Assembly (NCBI RefSeq): GCF_002752675.1
Contig: NZ_CP024608.1
Span: forward strand, 6,448,001 to 6,512,000
Reading direction: 5' to 3'
Source: Massilia violaceinigra
GTDB lineage: Bacteria > Pseudomonadota > Gammaproteobacteria > Burkholderiales > Burkholderiaceae_D
Length of the DNA stretch: 64,000 nt
The notes under the pieces are model-generated. The model had not been told where the DNA came from. It ran no database searches and was given only the letters and a program-made list of their open reading frames with translations. Below, piece after piece: positions 18,062 through 26,300 of this stretch; position 1 is the first letter of the stretch, and every line of letters starts with the position of its first letter. The position numbers were made by a program, and so were the translations under genes.

Positions 18062-19231
18062 ATGAGCAAAATTTTTGAACCCCTGACCCTGCGCGGCGTC
18101 ACGCTGCGCAACCGCTTCGCCCTCAGTCCGATGTGCCAGTACACGGCAACAGATGGTCATGCCAGCGATTACCACGCCGTCCACTATGGACGTTTCGCTC
18201 TCGGCGGCTTCGGCTTGCTGATGGTCGAGGCGACGGCGGTCTCGCCCGAAGGACGGATCTCACATGGCGATCTGGGCCTGTGGGATGACGCCCATATACA
18301 GGGCCTGTCACGCATCGCTGCTTTTGCCAAGGCCTATGGTGCAACGCCCGGAATCCAGATTGCTCATGCCGGGCCAAAAGCGAGCATCCAGAGAGCCTTT
18401 GAAGGTAACGGTCCTCTGGACGAAGGCGATGCAGCACGCGGCGAACACCCGTGGGCAGTGGTGTCGCCGAGTGCGCGCCCGGTCGCGGAGGGCTGGCTGG
18501 TACCTGGCGCCCTGGATGCAAACGGCATCGCCAAGGTCCGTTCGGATTTTGTCGCTTCGGCACGACGCGCCCTGCGGGCAGGCTTCGATGTGCTCGAGCT
18601 GCACTACGCGCATGGCTTCCTGCTCAACGCTTTCCTGTCACCTCTGACCAACGACCGCAGTGATGAATACGGCGGCACATTCGAGAACCGCATCCGCCTG
18701 CCGCTGGAGATCGCTCGCGAGGTGCGTGAGGTCTGGCCGCAGGACAAGCCGCTGTTTGTGCGCTTGTCGGCTGTCGATGGCAGCAGCAGCGGTTGGACGA
18801 TTGAAGACAGTGTCGCTTTCGCCACGGCCTTGAAGGCGGTCGGCGTCGACGTCATCGATTGCTCATCCGGTGGCTTCGGCGTCTACGAATACCCCAGCGG
18901 CTATGGCTTTCAGGTGCCGTTCGCCGCACAGATTCGTCGCGAGGCAAACATCGGCACCATGGCCGTGGGAATGATCAACGATCCGCGGCAGGCTGAAGCT
19001 GTCATCGCCTCTGGCCAGGCCGACCTGGTAGCGCTTGGCCATGCGGCTCTGCGCGATCCACACTTTCCCTTGCATGCACAGCAGACGCTAGGGGCGGTCA
19101 GTCCAGGTGCAGCGTATGCCGATTGGAATATTCAAGCAGGCTGGTGGCTCGACCACCGCGCCAACAAACTTCTCGAGTTGGGGCCATGGGCCCCAACAGT
19201 GAACAGCGCCGCGAATGGCCACAAGCAATGA
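18062..19231 (+). CDS. Old Yellow Enzyme, NADH:flavin oxidoreductase (YqjM-like)
   Basis: 389 residues. FMN-dependent ene-reductase that reduces activated C=C bonds using NAD(P)H. Seen: SPMCQYTA with the class-specific Cys25, the His pair in ELHYAHGF (His181, His184), LSPLTNDRSDEYGG and the phosphate-binding C-terminal ALGHAALRDPHFP. Two deviations stand out: AHAGPKAS has Pro105 where the family has Arg (AHAGRKA), and HGF replaces the usual HGY. A terminator follows at 19241. Probably controlled by the divergent LysR protein. Confidence 0.9.
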   Translation: MSKIFEPLTLRGVTLRNRFALSPMCQYTATDGHASDYHAVHYGRFALGGFGLLMVEATAVSPEGRISHGDLGLWDDAHIQGLSRIAAFAKAYGATPGIQIAHAGPKASIQRAFEGNGPLDEGDAARGEHPWAVVSPSARPVAEGWLVPGALDANGIAKVRSDFVASARRALRAGFDVLELHYAHGFLLNAFLSPLTNDRSDEYGGTFENRIRLPLEIAREVREVWPQDKPLFVRLSAVDGSSSGWTIEDSVAFATALKAVGVDVIDCSSGGFGVYEYPSGYGFQVPFAAQIRREANIGTMAVGMINDPRQAEAVIASGQADLVALGHAALRDPHFPLHAQQTLGAVSPGAAYADWNIQAGWWLDHRANKLLELGPWAPTVNSAANGHKQ

Positions 19232-19240
19232 TTTCTCACG

Positions 19241-19262
19241 CCGGCCAACACGGCCGGTTTTT
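19241..19262 (+). terminator. Rho-independent terminator after the OYE gene
   Basis: CCGGCC (19241-19246), a 5-base loop, GGCCGG (19252-19257), then TTTTT. It separates the OYE gene from the small NTF2-like genes. Confidence 0.75.
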
Positions 19263-19296
19263 ACGACGATTCGCATTAACAACAAGGAGTGAAAAC

Positions 19297-19680
19297 ATGA
19301 ACAAACCTAGCTACGTGCAAGATTATCAAGCCATCGTCGAGGTACTGAACAAGTACAGCGACGGCTGCAAACAGGCCAACAGCAGCATCATGAAGCCTGC
19401 TTTCAACGAACAAGCAACGATTTTTGGCGTCGATGGCGACGGCAAGCTGACTGGCGGTCCCATCCAAGGCCTGTTCGACACGATCGACAGGGATTTCCAT
19501 CCGTCTCCTGAAGCCCAAGGGGGGATCGTCAAAGTCGACATCGTGGGCATCGCCGCCAGTGCGCGCATCGACACCAATGATGTCTCGGGCTTCTGCTTCA
19601 CCGACTTCTTCAACCTGCTGAAGGTCGAGGGCAAGTGGACTGTGGTCAGCAAGATTTATCACACCCACGTTGCACCTTAA
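19297..19680 (+). CDS. NTF2-like (lumazine-binding-type) small protein, cytosolic copy
   Basis: 127 residues from ATG 19297, with AAGGAG 7 bases upstream. Sequence blocks YQAIVEVLNKYSDGCKQ, MKPAFNEQATIFGVDGDGKL, GGPIQGLFDTID, ARIDTNDVSGFCFTDFF and KWTVVSKIYHTH fit the cone-shaped NTF2/SnoaL-like fold, often annotated as putative lumazine-binding. No signal peptide. A close paralogue follows directly. Ligand or reaction unknown. Confidence 0.75.
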   Translation: MNKPSYVQDYQAIVEVLNKYSDGCKQANSSIMKPAFNEQATIFGVDGDGKLTGGPIQGLFDTIDRDFHPSPEAQGGIVKVDIVGIAASARIDTNDVSGFCFTDFFNLLKVEGKWTVVSKIYHTHVAP

Positions 19681-19792
19681 ACGCTTCGTCGGCCATGAAC
19701 ACGCGCGGCACATCAGGCTTTCCGCAGTGTCTGCTGTGTTTTTTCAACCAAGCATCAATCAGTCATTGCAACCCTCATCAAAGAGCAACCAA

Positions 19793-20293
19793 ATGAAAAT
19801 TACTTTTATCAAGACTTTGTTTTTGTTGGCAATCACGGCTGGCCTGGGCGCGACTGCGCAAGCAGAAGTCCTGCCGGGCGGCCAACAAGTTAACAGTAGT
19901 AAAGCCATGAGCAAACCTACTTACGTGCAAGAATACCAAGCCATCGTTGAGGTACTGAACAAATACAGCGAGGGCTGCAAACAGGCAAAGAGCAGCATCA
20001 TGAAGCCAGCCTTCAGCGAGCAGGCGACCGTCTTCGGGGTCGATGCCAAAGGCAAGCTGAAAGGCGGTTCGATCCAAGGGCTGTTTCACGCCATTGACAA
20101 CCCGCCATTTCGCCCATCACCCGAAGCCCAGGGTGTGATCGTCAGCATCGATATCGTCGGCATCGCCGCCAGTGCGCGCATCGACACCAACGATGTCTCA
20201 GGCTTCTCTTTCACCGACTTCTTTCACCTGCTGAAGGTCGACGGCAAGTGGACCGTGGTCAGCAAGATTTATCACACTCACGTCGCGCCCTGA
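19793..20293 (+). CDS. NTF2-like (lumazine-binding-type) small protein, exported copy
   Basis: 166 residues from ATG 19793. The first about 24 residues are a signal peptide (KTLFLLAITAGLGATAQA). The rest is very similar to the product of 19297-19680, including the final WTVVSKIYHTHVAP, which is identical. An internal MSKPTYVQEY matches the start of the cytosolic copy, so this gene looks like a duplicate that gained an export signal (or the ancestor of a copy that lost it). Confidence 0.78.
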   Translation: MKITFIKTLFLLAITAGLGATAQAEVLPGGQQVNSSKAMSKPTYVQEYQAIVEVLNKYSEGCKQAKSSIMKPAFSEQATVFGVDAKGKLKGGSIQGLFHAIDNPPFRPSPEAQGVIVSIDIVGIAASARIDTNDVSGFSFTDFFHLLKVDGKWTVVSKIYHTHVAP

Positions 20294-20391
20294 CCTAGTC
20301 GGCAATCGGTTGGCTGCCGCTGCGTACCTTGGGGTCGTACCATCGCAAAGGGTCCTTGCGGCCGCAGACGCCGACAAGGTCGAGATGCGCG

Positions 20392-20820
20392 TCACTCAGG
20401 TATTGCCGCCACGTCGGCCAGTTCATCAGGACGCGAGAAGCACAGGAGCCGCAGAAGTTCTTGCGCATGCTCGCGCGACTTTACGGCAAGGACCAGGTCA
20501 TGGTTTTGAATGCCGACCGCTTCTACCGTCTGCTTGCCCGGATAAATGACCAGTTCCCGCGTTCCCGCCTCGACTGCGTCGGTGATGGCATCGGACTCTT
20601 CATCCTTTGCGGGCGTAAAACTGATCGCCAGATGAAGCCCGTGCTTGCCACGCCGAAGCGCTGGCGTTACGGTCGGAGAGACTTGACTCACAAACGTATT
20701 GCAAGCATCGCGAATGGGAACTGACTGGGGTGGTGCGGGTCGCGATAAAGGAAGCGCTGCACAGATGCCCGCCAATGCCAGGATTTCACCTGCGCGGCGC
20801 ACGAAGGAAAAGGAATTCAA
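20392..20820 (-). CDS. Hypothetical exported protein
   Basis: Up to 142 residues. A hydrophobic N-terminal stretch (ILALAGICAALPL) suggests export. The mature part has LHLAISFTPAKDEESDAITD and a C-terminal SREHAQELLRLLCF helix. Codon use looks coding. No ATG fits: an in-frame TGA lies three codons upstream, so the start is TTG 20820 or GTG 20802. The overlapping plus-strand frames look like shadows. No family recognised. Confidence 0.5.
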   Translation of the reverse strand: MNSFSFVRRAGEILALAGICAALPLSRPAPPQSVPIRDACNTFVSQVSPTVTPALRRGKHGLHLAISFTPAKDEESDAITDAVEAGTRELVIYPGKQTVEAVGIQNHDLVLAVKSREHAQELLRLLCFSRPDELADVAAIPE

Positions 20821-20998
20821 GGCATCTCATCTGGTTGTCGGGGGATCACTCACGCTACATCACTCACGCTACAAGTGAGAAGCATGATATCAAAATTGAT
20901 CGCTATTTAATCACGCCTGCCGCCTACATTCTTTGGGTGGCCGCACAGCGCGAAGCCGCCGTGTAGTACAGTGCCTGGTCCAGCACGCGGAATCGAAT

Positions 20999-21850
20999 AT
21001 GTCAGATCGTCCCCAGAAGCGCCATCACCCAATTCGCAATGTCATCGAACGGATAGTTAGCGGTATGCTCCTGGGTGGCAAGGTGGCAGCGTGGAGTTAT
21101 CGTTGGGGCTGGCATGGCAAACTCAGGGTTGTGCGCTATGAAATGAGCGTGAACAGGGAAAAACCATTGCCGGCTCCGCTGAGGATTGGGTTTGTCTCAG
21201 ACCTGCACGCCGGACCGACAACGCATGCAGGTCTGTTCGATCTATTGCGCGATCAATTGCTGTTGCTGCGCCCGGACGTGTTACTGCTCGGCGGCGACTA
21301 CGTTTCGTTCGATGCCAGGTATGTCGACCGGTTGCGCGATGTTCTGACAGCGTATGCCCCCGCTCTAGGAATCTATGCCGTGATCGGCAATCACGATATC
21401 CGGCACGGGCGCAAATCAATCGAAACCGCCTTGCGGGATATGGGTGCGCATGTCCTGGTTAATCGCAACATCGCTTTGCCGGCCCCGTTCGACATGGTCA
21501 GCGTCTGCGGCATCGATGAGCCATGGACGGGTAACGCAGACGCGGCCCGAACGTTCTCGGAATCGCGACAGGTCAAGCTATTCCTGACACATTCTCCGGA
21601 TGGGCTCATGCATCTGGACAAAGAAATCTTTGACGTTGCCTTCGCTGGACACACACACGGCGGGCAGGTCGCGCGCCGTGACGGGGCGCCCCTGGTGCAG
21701 CCGACTGGACCGCTGTCGCGTCAATACTGCTACGGCGAATTTGCGGTGCCCGGCAACGGGACGATGATCGTCAGTCGCGGGTTTGGATGCACTTTGATTC
21801 CGTTGCGTATCAATGCAGATCCGGAACTGGTGATCTGCACACTGCGTTAG
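20999..21850 (+). CDS. Metallophosphoesterase (YkuE-like)
   Basis: 283 residues from ATG 20999. Binuclear metal motifs appear in order: VSDLHAG, LLGGDYVS, VIGNHDIRHG, FLTHSPD and GHTHGGQ. The family hydrolyses phosphodiesters, including lipid-linked ones for some YkuE-type members. An N-terminal segment around residues 15-35 (IVSGMLLGGKVAAWSYRWGW) could be a membrane anchor or twin-arginine-independent signal. The specific substrate cannot be read from sequence. Confidence 0.87.
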   Translation: MSDRPQKRHHPIRNVIERIVSGMLLGGKVAAWSYRWGWHGKLRVVRYEMSVNREKPLPAPLRIGFVSDLHAGPTTHAGLFDLLRDQLLLLRPDVLLLGGDYVSFDARYVDRLRDVLTAYAPALGIYAVIGNHDIRHGRKSIETALRDMGAHVLVNRNIALPAPFDMVSVCGIDEPWTGNADAARTFSESRQVKLFLTHSPDGLMHLDKEIFDVAFAGHTHGGQVARRDGAPLVQPTGPLSRQYCYGEFAVPGNGTMIVSRGFGCTLIPLRINADPELVICTLR

Positions 21851-21989
21851 CAGCGTATCGCTTAGCGGCTCATTCAAAGAAGTGAGATAGCCCAGAAGTC
21901 GAAAGCCAACCTTGGGGGAGATTACCGCAACGATAAGTTCCGTTGCCAACGGTCATAATCGTGTTTGGTGGCGTGAGAGCACGCGCGTT

Positions 21990-22060
21990 TCACTCAGGCG
22001 AAAACTGAGCTTCGACATCCCGCGCGCTGTGCAGCACGCGTATCAGCTCTACACCACTGT
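21990..22060 (-). pseudogene. ParE toxin remnant, C-terminal tail only
   Basis: In one minus frame the last residues before the stop at 21990 read GVELIRVLHSARDVEAQF. This is the characteristic final strand and tail of ParE/RelE-type toxins (VEIxRVLHGARD). The rest of the toxin, about 75 residues, is missing, and the tail is joined out of frame to the end of the ParD gene. Confidence 0.65.
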
Positions 22061-22308
22061 GGATGGGACCTCGCCCTTCCAGAGAGCTTGATTTCATCAG
22101 GATCCCAATCGACAACCGGGCCGCTGTCCAGGCCGGCCTGAATATCGTGACGGAGCTCAGCGAGCTTTGCAATGCGTACTTGGTCATGCTCATGCATGAG
22201 ACGCAAGGCATCATGAACAACTTCGCTTGCTGAAGTGTACAAGCCAGAAACCACCTTTTCCCGCACCATTTCTTCAAATTGCGGCGCTAGGACTATCTTC
22301 ATGGTCAT
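21994..22308 (-). CDS. parD: ParD-type antitoxin, orphaned
   Basis: 104 residues from ATG 22308, with GGGAG 6 bases upstream. The first about 80 residues are a complete ParD: ribbon-helix-helix (MKIVLAPQFEEMVREKVVSG, TSASEVVHDALRLM) and the toxin-binding C-terminal region (DSGPVVDWDPDEIK). The final about 20 residues are read out of frame through the ParE tail because the normal stop was lost with the deletion. It may still repress its own promoter or neutralise related toxins. Confidence 0.75.
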   Translation of the reverse strand: MTMKIVLAPQFEEMVREKVVSGLYTSASEVVHDALRLMHEHDQVRIAKLAELRHDIQAGLDSGPVVDWDPDEIKLSGRARSHPQWCRADTRAAQRAGCRSSVFA

Positions 22309-22418
22309 TCGGATCTCCCGATGTCTCATATTGAATTGCACAAACTGTGAATGTTCGACCGAATATTCGCGATATGGTTCACGCAAATAAGCAGGTACCG
22401 TACAGCGGTTGATATTCG

Positions 22419-22495
<77 letters not shown>

Positions 22496-22539
22496 TGTCT
22501 TGATTTTAAAGGGATTTACCTGTTTTGATGGAGTGTGGC

Positions 22540-22569
22540 GCTCCGCAAATAACTACCCTGCTCCGCAAA
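22540..22569. repeat. Direct repeats GCTCCGCAAA, possible integrase arm sites
   Basis: GCTCCGCAAA occurs at 22540-22549 and 22560-22569, spaced 20 bp (two helical turns), between the tRNA and the integrase stop. Arm-type binding sites of tyrosine integrases have this length and spacing; the role is inferred. Confidence 0.4.
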
Positions 22570-22571
22570 CC

Positions 22572-23603
22572 CTACTTTGTGGGCGGCACGATTTTACCAC
22601 GGCGCAGGTAGTGGCGGCGAGTGGTCTTGACGCTATCATGCCCCAAGAGGTCGCTGGCAGCCTGCTCCCCCCGCTCGTCGGCGCTGTCGTCGGCCGCCTT
22701 CGCGCGCAGGTCGTAGAACCACATTTTCTTGATGGCCTCGCTCAGTTCCGGGTTGCCATTGGCGGCCAAACCCCGCGCTTTTTCGTATTGGTAACGCAGG
22801 GCATCCCTTGTCATACGTCGGCCCGAAGCGTTCACCAGCAGGTATCCGCTACTCTCTTTGCATCCAACCTTCCTTGCGGCAATACGCGCCAGCAATTCCG
22901 CCAGCTCCCCCGTGATCATCATGCGCAGGCGCTTACCTGTCTTGCCCTGCTCCACTAGCAGCCATTCGCCGTCAATGTGATCCTCGTGCATTTCGGTCGT
23001 ATCGCCCGGCCGTTGCCCGGTCAGATAGGCGAGGTCGAGCGCATCCACCAGTTGCGCACTGGCATGCGCGCGCACAGCATGAAATACCGCGTCCGTGATG
23101 TAGACCTCGCGCTTCTCCAACTCGTGGCCCATGATCCCTGTGCATGGGTTCTCTGCGTCCGTGTACCCCCAGCCGCGCGCCCGGTTCCACAGCGCCGAGA
23201 AAAGGCGCTTGCAGCGATTCGCCGTCGTCGGCTTGTCTGCGTGCTTGGTCAGGAACTGCTTGATGTGCATCGGCCGAACCTGAGATAGCGGCGCGTCTGC
23301 AAAAAAGGCTTTCAGGTGCTTCAGGTCCGACTTGTTGGTCTGAATCGTCTTGGCGCCGTGCGTGTGCAAAACCTCTGCTTCATACTTGGCGATCACGTCG
23401 CCAAATTTCGCGCCGGCGCCAGGGCCGATAATCTCTTGCTTCTTGACGTACTCCTGCAAGGCCAGAATATAATCCCCGCCCAGCGGGATTTCCGTACGTG
23501 GCCGGCCGCCCTGGTCGAAGTAATAATAAATCTTCCCGCTTTTCTGCACCCTCGCCCGCATGCCGGGCGGAAGGTGCAGATTCTTTGTTGGCTTTCTACC
23601 CAT
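22572..23603 (-). CDS. int: Tyrosine-family phage integrase
   Basis: 343 residues. A basic N-terminal arm-binding region (GRKPTKNLHLPPGMRARVQK, residues 2-21) precedes a SAM-like core-binding domain (ISQVRPMHIKQFL-type segment, about 95-170) and the catalytic domain. Active-site residues visible: Arg in TGQRPGDTTEMH, Arg in WFYDLRAKAADD, His in LLGHDSVKTT and Tyr in RRHYLRRG. It inserts and excises the prophage at the adjacent tRNA-Arg locus. It overlaps the upstream DUF4224 gene by 8 bp. Confidence 0.93.
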   Translation of the reverse strand: MGRKPTKNLHLPPGMRARVQKSGKIYYYFDQGGRPRTEIPLGGDYILALQEYVKKQEIIGPGAGAKFGDVIAKYEAEVLHTHGAKTIQTNKSDLKHLKAFFADAPLSQVRPMHIKQFLTKHADKPTTANRCKRLFSALWNRARGWGYTDAENPCTGIMGHELEKREVYITDAVFHAVRAHASAQLVDALDLAYLTGQRPGDTTEMHEDHIDGEWLLVEQGKTGKRLRMMITGELAELLARIAARKVGCKESSGYLLVNASGRRMTRDALRYQYEKARGLAANGNPELSEAIKKMWFYDLRAKAADDSADERGEQAASDLLGHDSVKTTRRHYLRRGKIVPPTK

Positions 23604-23802
23604 GTAATTTCGGCGTCCATTGTGGCTCTACTGCTGGCGTTGGCTGGCGCGAGCCCTCCACTGCCAGCGTGGTGACGACCGGGCGCCCGCACGCATTGAC
23701 GCGGAACGGCACGCCCATTTTGCGCAGCGCCTCGATCTGCTTCGACTTGAGCTTCCGGCCGGTGTAGTCGATCAATTCTTCCGGCGTGAGAAACATTCCC
23801 AT
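23596..23802 (-). CDS. DUF4224 protein, excisionase-like
   Basis: 68 residues from ATG 23802 with a GGGGG ribosome site. MFLTPEELIDYTGRKLKSKQ and MGVPFRVNACGRPVVT match DUF4224, a small winged-helix family commonly found directly upstream of phage integrase genes. By size, fold and place it probably is the recombination directionality factor. It overlaps the integrase start by 8 bp. Confidence 0.8.
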   Translation of the reverse strand: MGMFLTPEELIDYTGRKLKSKQIEALRKMGVPFRVNACGRPVVTTLAVEGSRQPTPAVEPQWTPKLHG

Positions 23803-24890
23803 CAACGCCCCCTTCCCGGTTGCGCGGGAATGATCGTCGCCGACGCCAGGAACTTTTCCACGCCCTCTTCGTGCAGCTCTTCCGGCGTGCGCTGGCGTGT
23901 CGGCGCTGGCTCTGCTGCTACAGGGGCGGCGTAAAGTGGCGTCATGCCGTCTGACGATGAATCCATGTTGCCCTTGAACACATCGGCAAAAATCAGCATG
24001 CGCTTGTCCGATGTCATGTACGCCACCGGCTCCGCATGCCCTGATGGCGCAGCAGCGGCACGGGCGCAGGCTTGGCCATGCTCTGAGATCGCCGCGCGTT
24101 CAAGATCGCTCCACACGTAGGTATGTGGCTCGGGGTGCGCAGGCAGCGGCGGCAAATCCCCCGCTGGCGCGCCATCCTCCGCAACATCTTCCGTGATGTC
24201 TTGGCACGCTGCGCAGGCATGGGTACAGCCATCAATCCATACCATGCCTTCACCGCAGCAAGTCACACACGTCGCGGCGGCGGCGATGGACGGATGGGCT
24301 GCGGTGAAGATAGGTGCACCATCCGGCAAATCCATTGCCGCTGTGCGGTCTGCCCAGATGACTTGACGGTATGCTTTGTCAGTCCCCTTGTTGAAATCCT
24401 TAACATGCCCCACAGGTTCAGCATCCCCGCTGGCCGCACGCTGGGCGATGTGGGCGTCGATGTGTTGAACGATGGCGCGCCAATAATACTCACCCTTTTG
24501 GCCCGGCTCATCAGTGCTGAAAAACCGCACGTATGAATCAACCAGCTCGCGGAAGCGAGGCGTATCAATGCTGTCCTGCGCTGGCGCGTCATGTTCATGC
24601 GCAGCCACCAGTTGAGCCGCTGCATGGCGGGCATCGCGGTGGCCAATCTGGTAGGCGCGGTTTTCGGCATCGCCCTTGCCAATCAAGTCAGCATTGCGCG
24701 GCTTGCACGGCAAGTTCATGATCGCTGCGTGCAGATCGGTAGCTTCCGGCGCTGGCGCGGCTTGGAGGGCGGCGAGGACGTCGTCGCGCAGCAGGAAATC
24801 GCCGGATTTGGTCTCTGTGATATTGAACGGCACCGGGGTGGGCGTGTAGCGGGGCAGCGCCTCAATGGCGGCTTGAATAGTGGTGGTCAT
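23802..24890 (-). CDS. Modular phage protein with zinc ribbon
   Basis: 362 residues from ATG 24890. Three kinds of module are visible: QDSIDTPRFRELVDSYVRFF (about 104-150, shared with the product of 28850-29848), two AEPVxxM/VK surface modules (about 158-200 and 290-335), and a zinc ribbon CVTCCGEGMVW...CTHACAAC (about 208-229). The C-terminus has a TPEELHEEGVEKFLA helix. Such mosaics are common in early phage operons; no function is known. It overlaps its neighbours by 1-4 bp. Confidence 0.6.
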   Translation of the reverse strand: MTTTIQAAIEALPRYTPTPVPFNITETKSGDFLLRDDVLAALQAAPAPEATDLHAAIMNLPCKPRNADLIGKGDAENRAYQIGHRDARHAAAQLVAAHEHDAPAQDSIDTPRFRELVDSYVRFFSTDEPGQKGEYYWRAIVQHIDAHIAQRAASGDAEPVGHVKDFNKGTDKAYRQVIWADRTAAMDLPDGAPIFTAAHPSIAAAATCVTCCGEGMVWIDGCTHACAACQDITEDVAEDGAPAGDLPPLPAHPEPHTYVWSDLERAAISEHGQACARAAAAPSGHAEPVAYMTSDKRMLIFADVFKGNMDSSSDGMTPLYAAPVAAEPAPTRQRTPEELHEEGVEKFLASATIIPAQPGRGR

Positions 24891-25144
24891 GGCTTCGGTT
24901 CCTCTGTAGGTGTACAAATCAAATGCTCAAGACGCGTGGTGCCGTCACCGCCATACGGGATGCATTGCAAATCCCATCCGCTTGGCAAGTCTTTAGCGCT
25001 ATGCACCTCGTCGGAAACATCGACATCGGGGGTGCTATCACCTGCGACTTCTCGCCATTCATCAAGCGCGGCGCTGTAGGCTTCGCTCTCGCTCTCGCCC
25101 ATGACAACAGTGCGTACGGTGTATTCAATGACATATGGCTTCAT
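24887..25144 (-). CDS. Hypothetical early phage protein
   Basis: 85 residues, acidic, with an N-terminal beta-type segment (YVIEYTVRTVVMGESESEAY) reminiscent of small phage proteins that add a strand-helix unit. Overlaps the next gene by 4 bp (ATGA). No function recognised. Confidence 0.55.
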   Translation of the reverse strand: MKPYVIEYTVRTVVMGESESEAYSAALDEWREVAGDSTPDVDVSDEVHSAKDLPSGWDLQCIPYGGDGTTRLEHLICTPTEEPKP

Positions 25145-25794
25145 TTCGCCCCTCCCATGATCCGCGCCTCGATAGCGCGGGCGAAATTAATATAAGGTTC
25201 TGATTCGGACTCTTCTATTCCGAAAGGAATGATTTGGCCTAACTCCCCGCCAGACCAGCCATGCTCCGTTTCAGCAGCAATGATTAGAATCTCCTCATCC
25301 GTCAGCGCCTCAACTGGCGCAGCCGATTCGAGGGCGGCACGCGCCTGCCACGCGACCCACGCAGATTGCACCTGCATCAGCTTGTAGCCTTTTCCTGAGC
25401 GCTCGACAGCCTTGGGCCATGCGGGCCATGCATCATCCTGAGTCATGTACTTTTCAAACGCCTCGCGCTCATCCATCGCGCTGTGCAGGTCGGGCGCACC
25501 GGCTGCCGCGCGCGCATCGGCCCAGGCGGTCATCATCTGCGCGCCCTTGGCCCAGGTATCGGCGTGGCGCTCGATCAGGCTGTATGCGACCTCTGCCGAC
25601 AGCCCGGCCCAGTCCTGCGCGGTGGTTGGGGCATCTGCCGTGGAGTCCCCGACGATGGTTTCCAGCTCGGCGATGCGCGCCAAGACAGCCCGCACATTCG
25701 CCACGCTCACCATGGACATATGGCAATCCTCGCGCCCTGCGATACTCAGCGCCAAGCGCTCGGCCGGCGTCAACTTGCTCAAGTCTGCGTTCAT
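25141..25794 (-). CDS. Hypothetical modular phage protein
   Basis: 217 residues from ATG 25794, preceded by GGGAGAG. The C-terminal half holds two modules common in phage early proteins: FEKYMTQDD..AWVAWQARAALE and LTDEEILIIAAETEHGW.. followed by NFARAIEARIM. The central part is helical (TTAQDWAGLSAEVAYSLIER). Function unknown. It overlaps the following small gene by 4 bp. Confidence 0.6.
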   Translation of the reverse strand: MNADLSKLTPAERLALSIAGREDCHMSMVSVANVRAVLARIAELETIVGDSTADAPTTAQDWAGLSAEVAYSLIERHADTWAKGAQMMTAWADARAAAGAPDLHSAMDEREAFEKYMTQDDAWPAWPKAVERSGKGYKLMQVQSAWVAWQARAALESAAPVEALTDEEILIIAAETEHGWSGGELGQIIPFGIEESESEPYINFARAIEARIMGGAK

Positions 25795-25805
25795 CTTCTC
25801 TCCCG

Positions 25806-26300
25806 TTATTGTTGTGCTGCATCGCGCGCCAGCTCGGCACGGACGTTCGTTGAATTTATGTTGTGGCGAATCCGGCGCATGACTTCGTTCGATGCGCGGT
25901 CCACGTCGATTGCGCGGACGTTTTCCAGCTGAGCATCGTGGCAAGCCAGGGCGTGATTCATGGCGGCCAGCTCGTCGCCCCGAAACAGGAAGCGACCCGT
26001 TGTCGCGCCGCGCTTACCCACCGCCATCAGCGCATCCCGGCCGGCGATGGTCGCCGCGCGGAACTCGTCGCCGATGCCCTGCTCACACATCACGTTGGCG
26101 ATGTTGATCGCGCCCACCAGCAAATCCCATTCCTCGCGCCCGCCGGTGCCGGTCGTCAGCGCCGCCATGGCCGCGTGGTTCCGGATATTCAGCACGCGCA
26201 GGTGGTCGGCATGGTCACCGCTCAGGCCACCGAACACCTCCGACAGCGGGTTCAACGAGACCGGCTTGGGCACGTACCGTTTGTTGCGCGGCTTCTTCAT
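25806..26300 (-). CDS. Hypothetical phage protein
   Basis: 164 residues from ATG 26300, overlapping the upstream gene by 4 bp. Basic N-terminus (KKPRNKRYVPKPV), then helices including LRVLNIRNHAAMAAL and EEWDLLVGAINIANVMCEQG, and a RGDELAAMNHALACHDAQL segment. It resembles uncharacterised proteins of beta- and gammaproteobacterial prophages; no function. Confidence 0.55.
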   Translation of the reverse strand: MKKPRNKRYVPKPVSLNPLSEVFGGLSGDHADHLRVLNIRNHAAMAALTTGTGGREEWDLLVGAINIANVMCEQGIGDEFRAATIAGRDALMAVGKRGATTGRFLFRGDELAAMNHALACHDAQLENVRAIDVDRASNEVMRRIRHNINSTNVRAELARDAAQQ

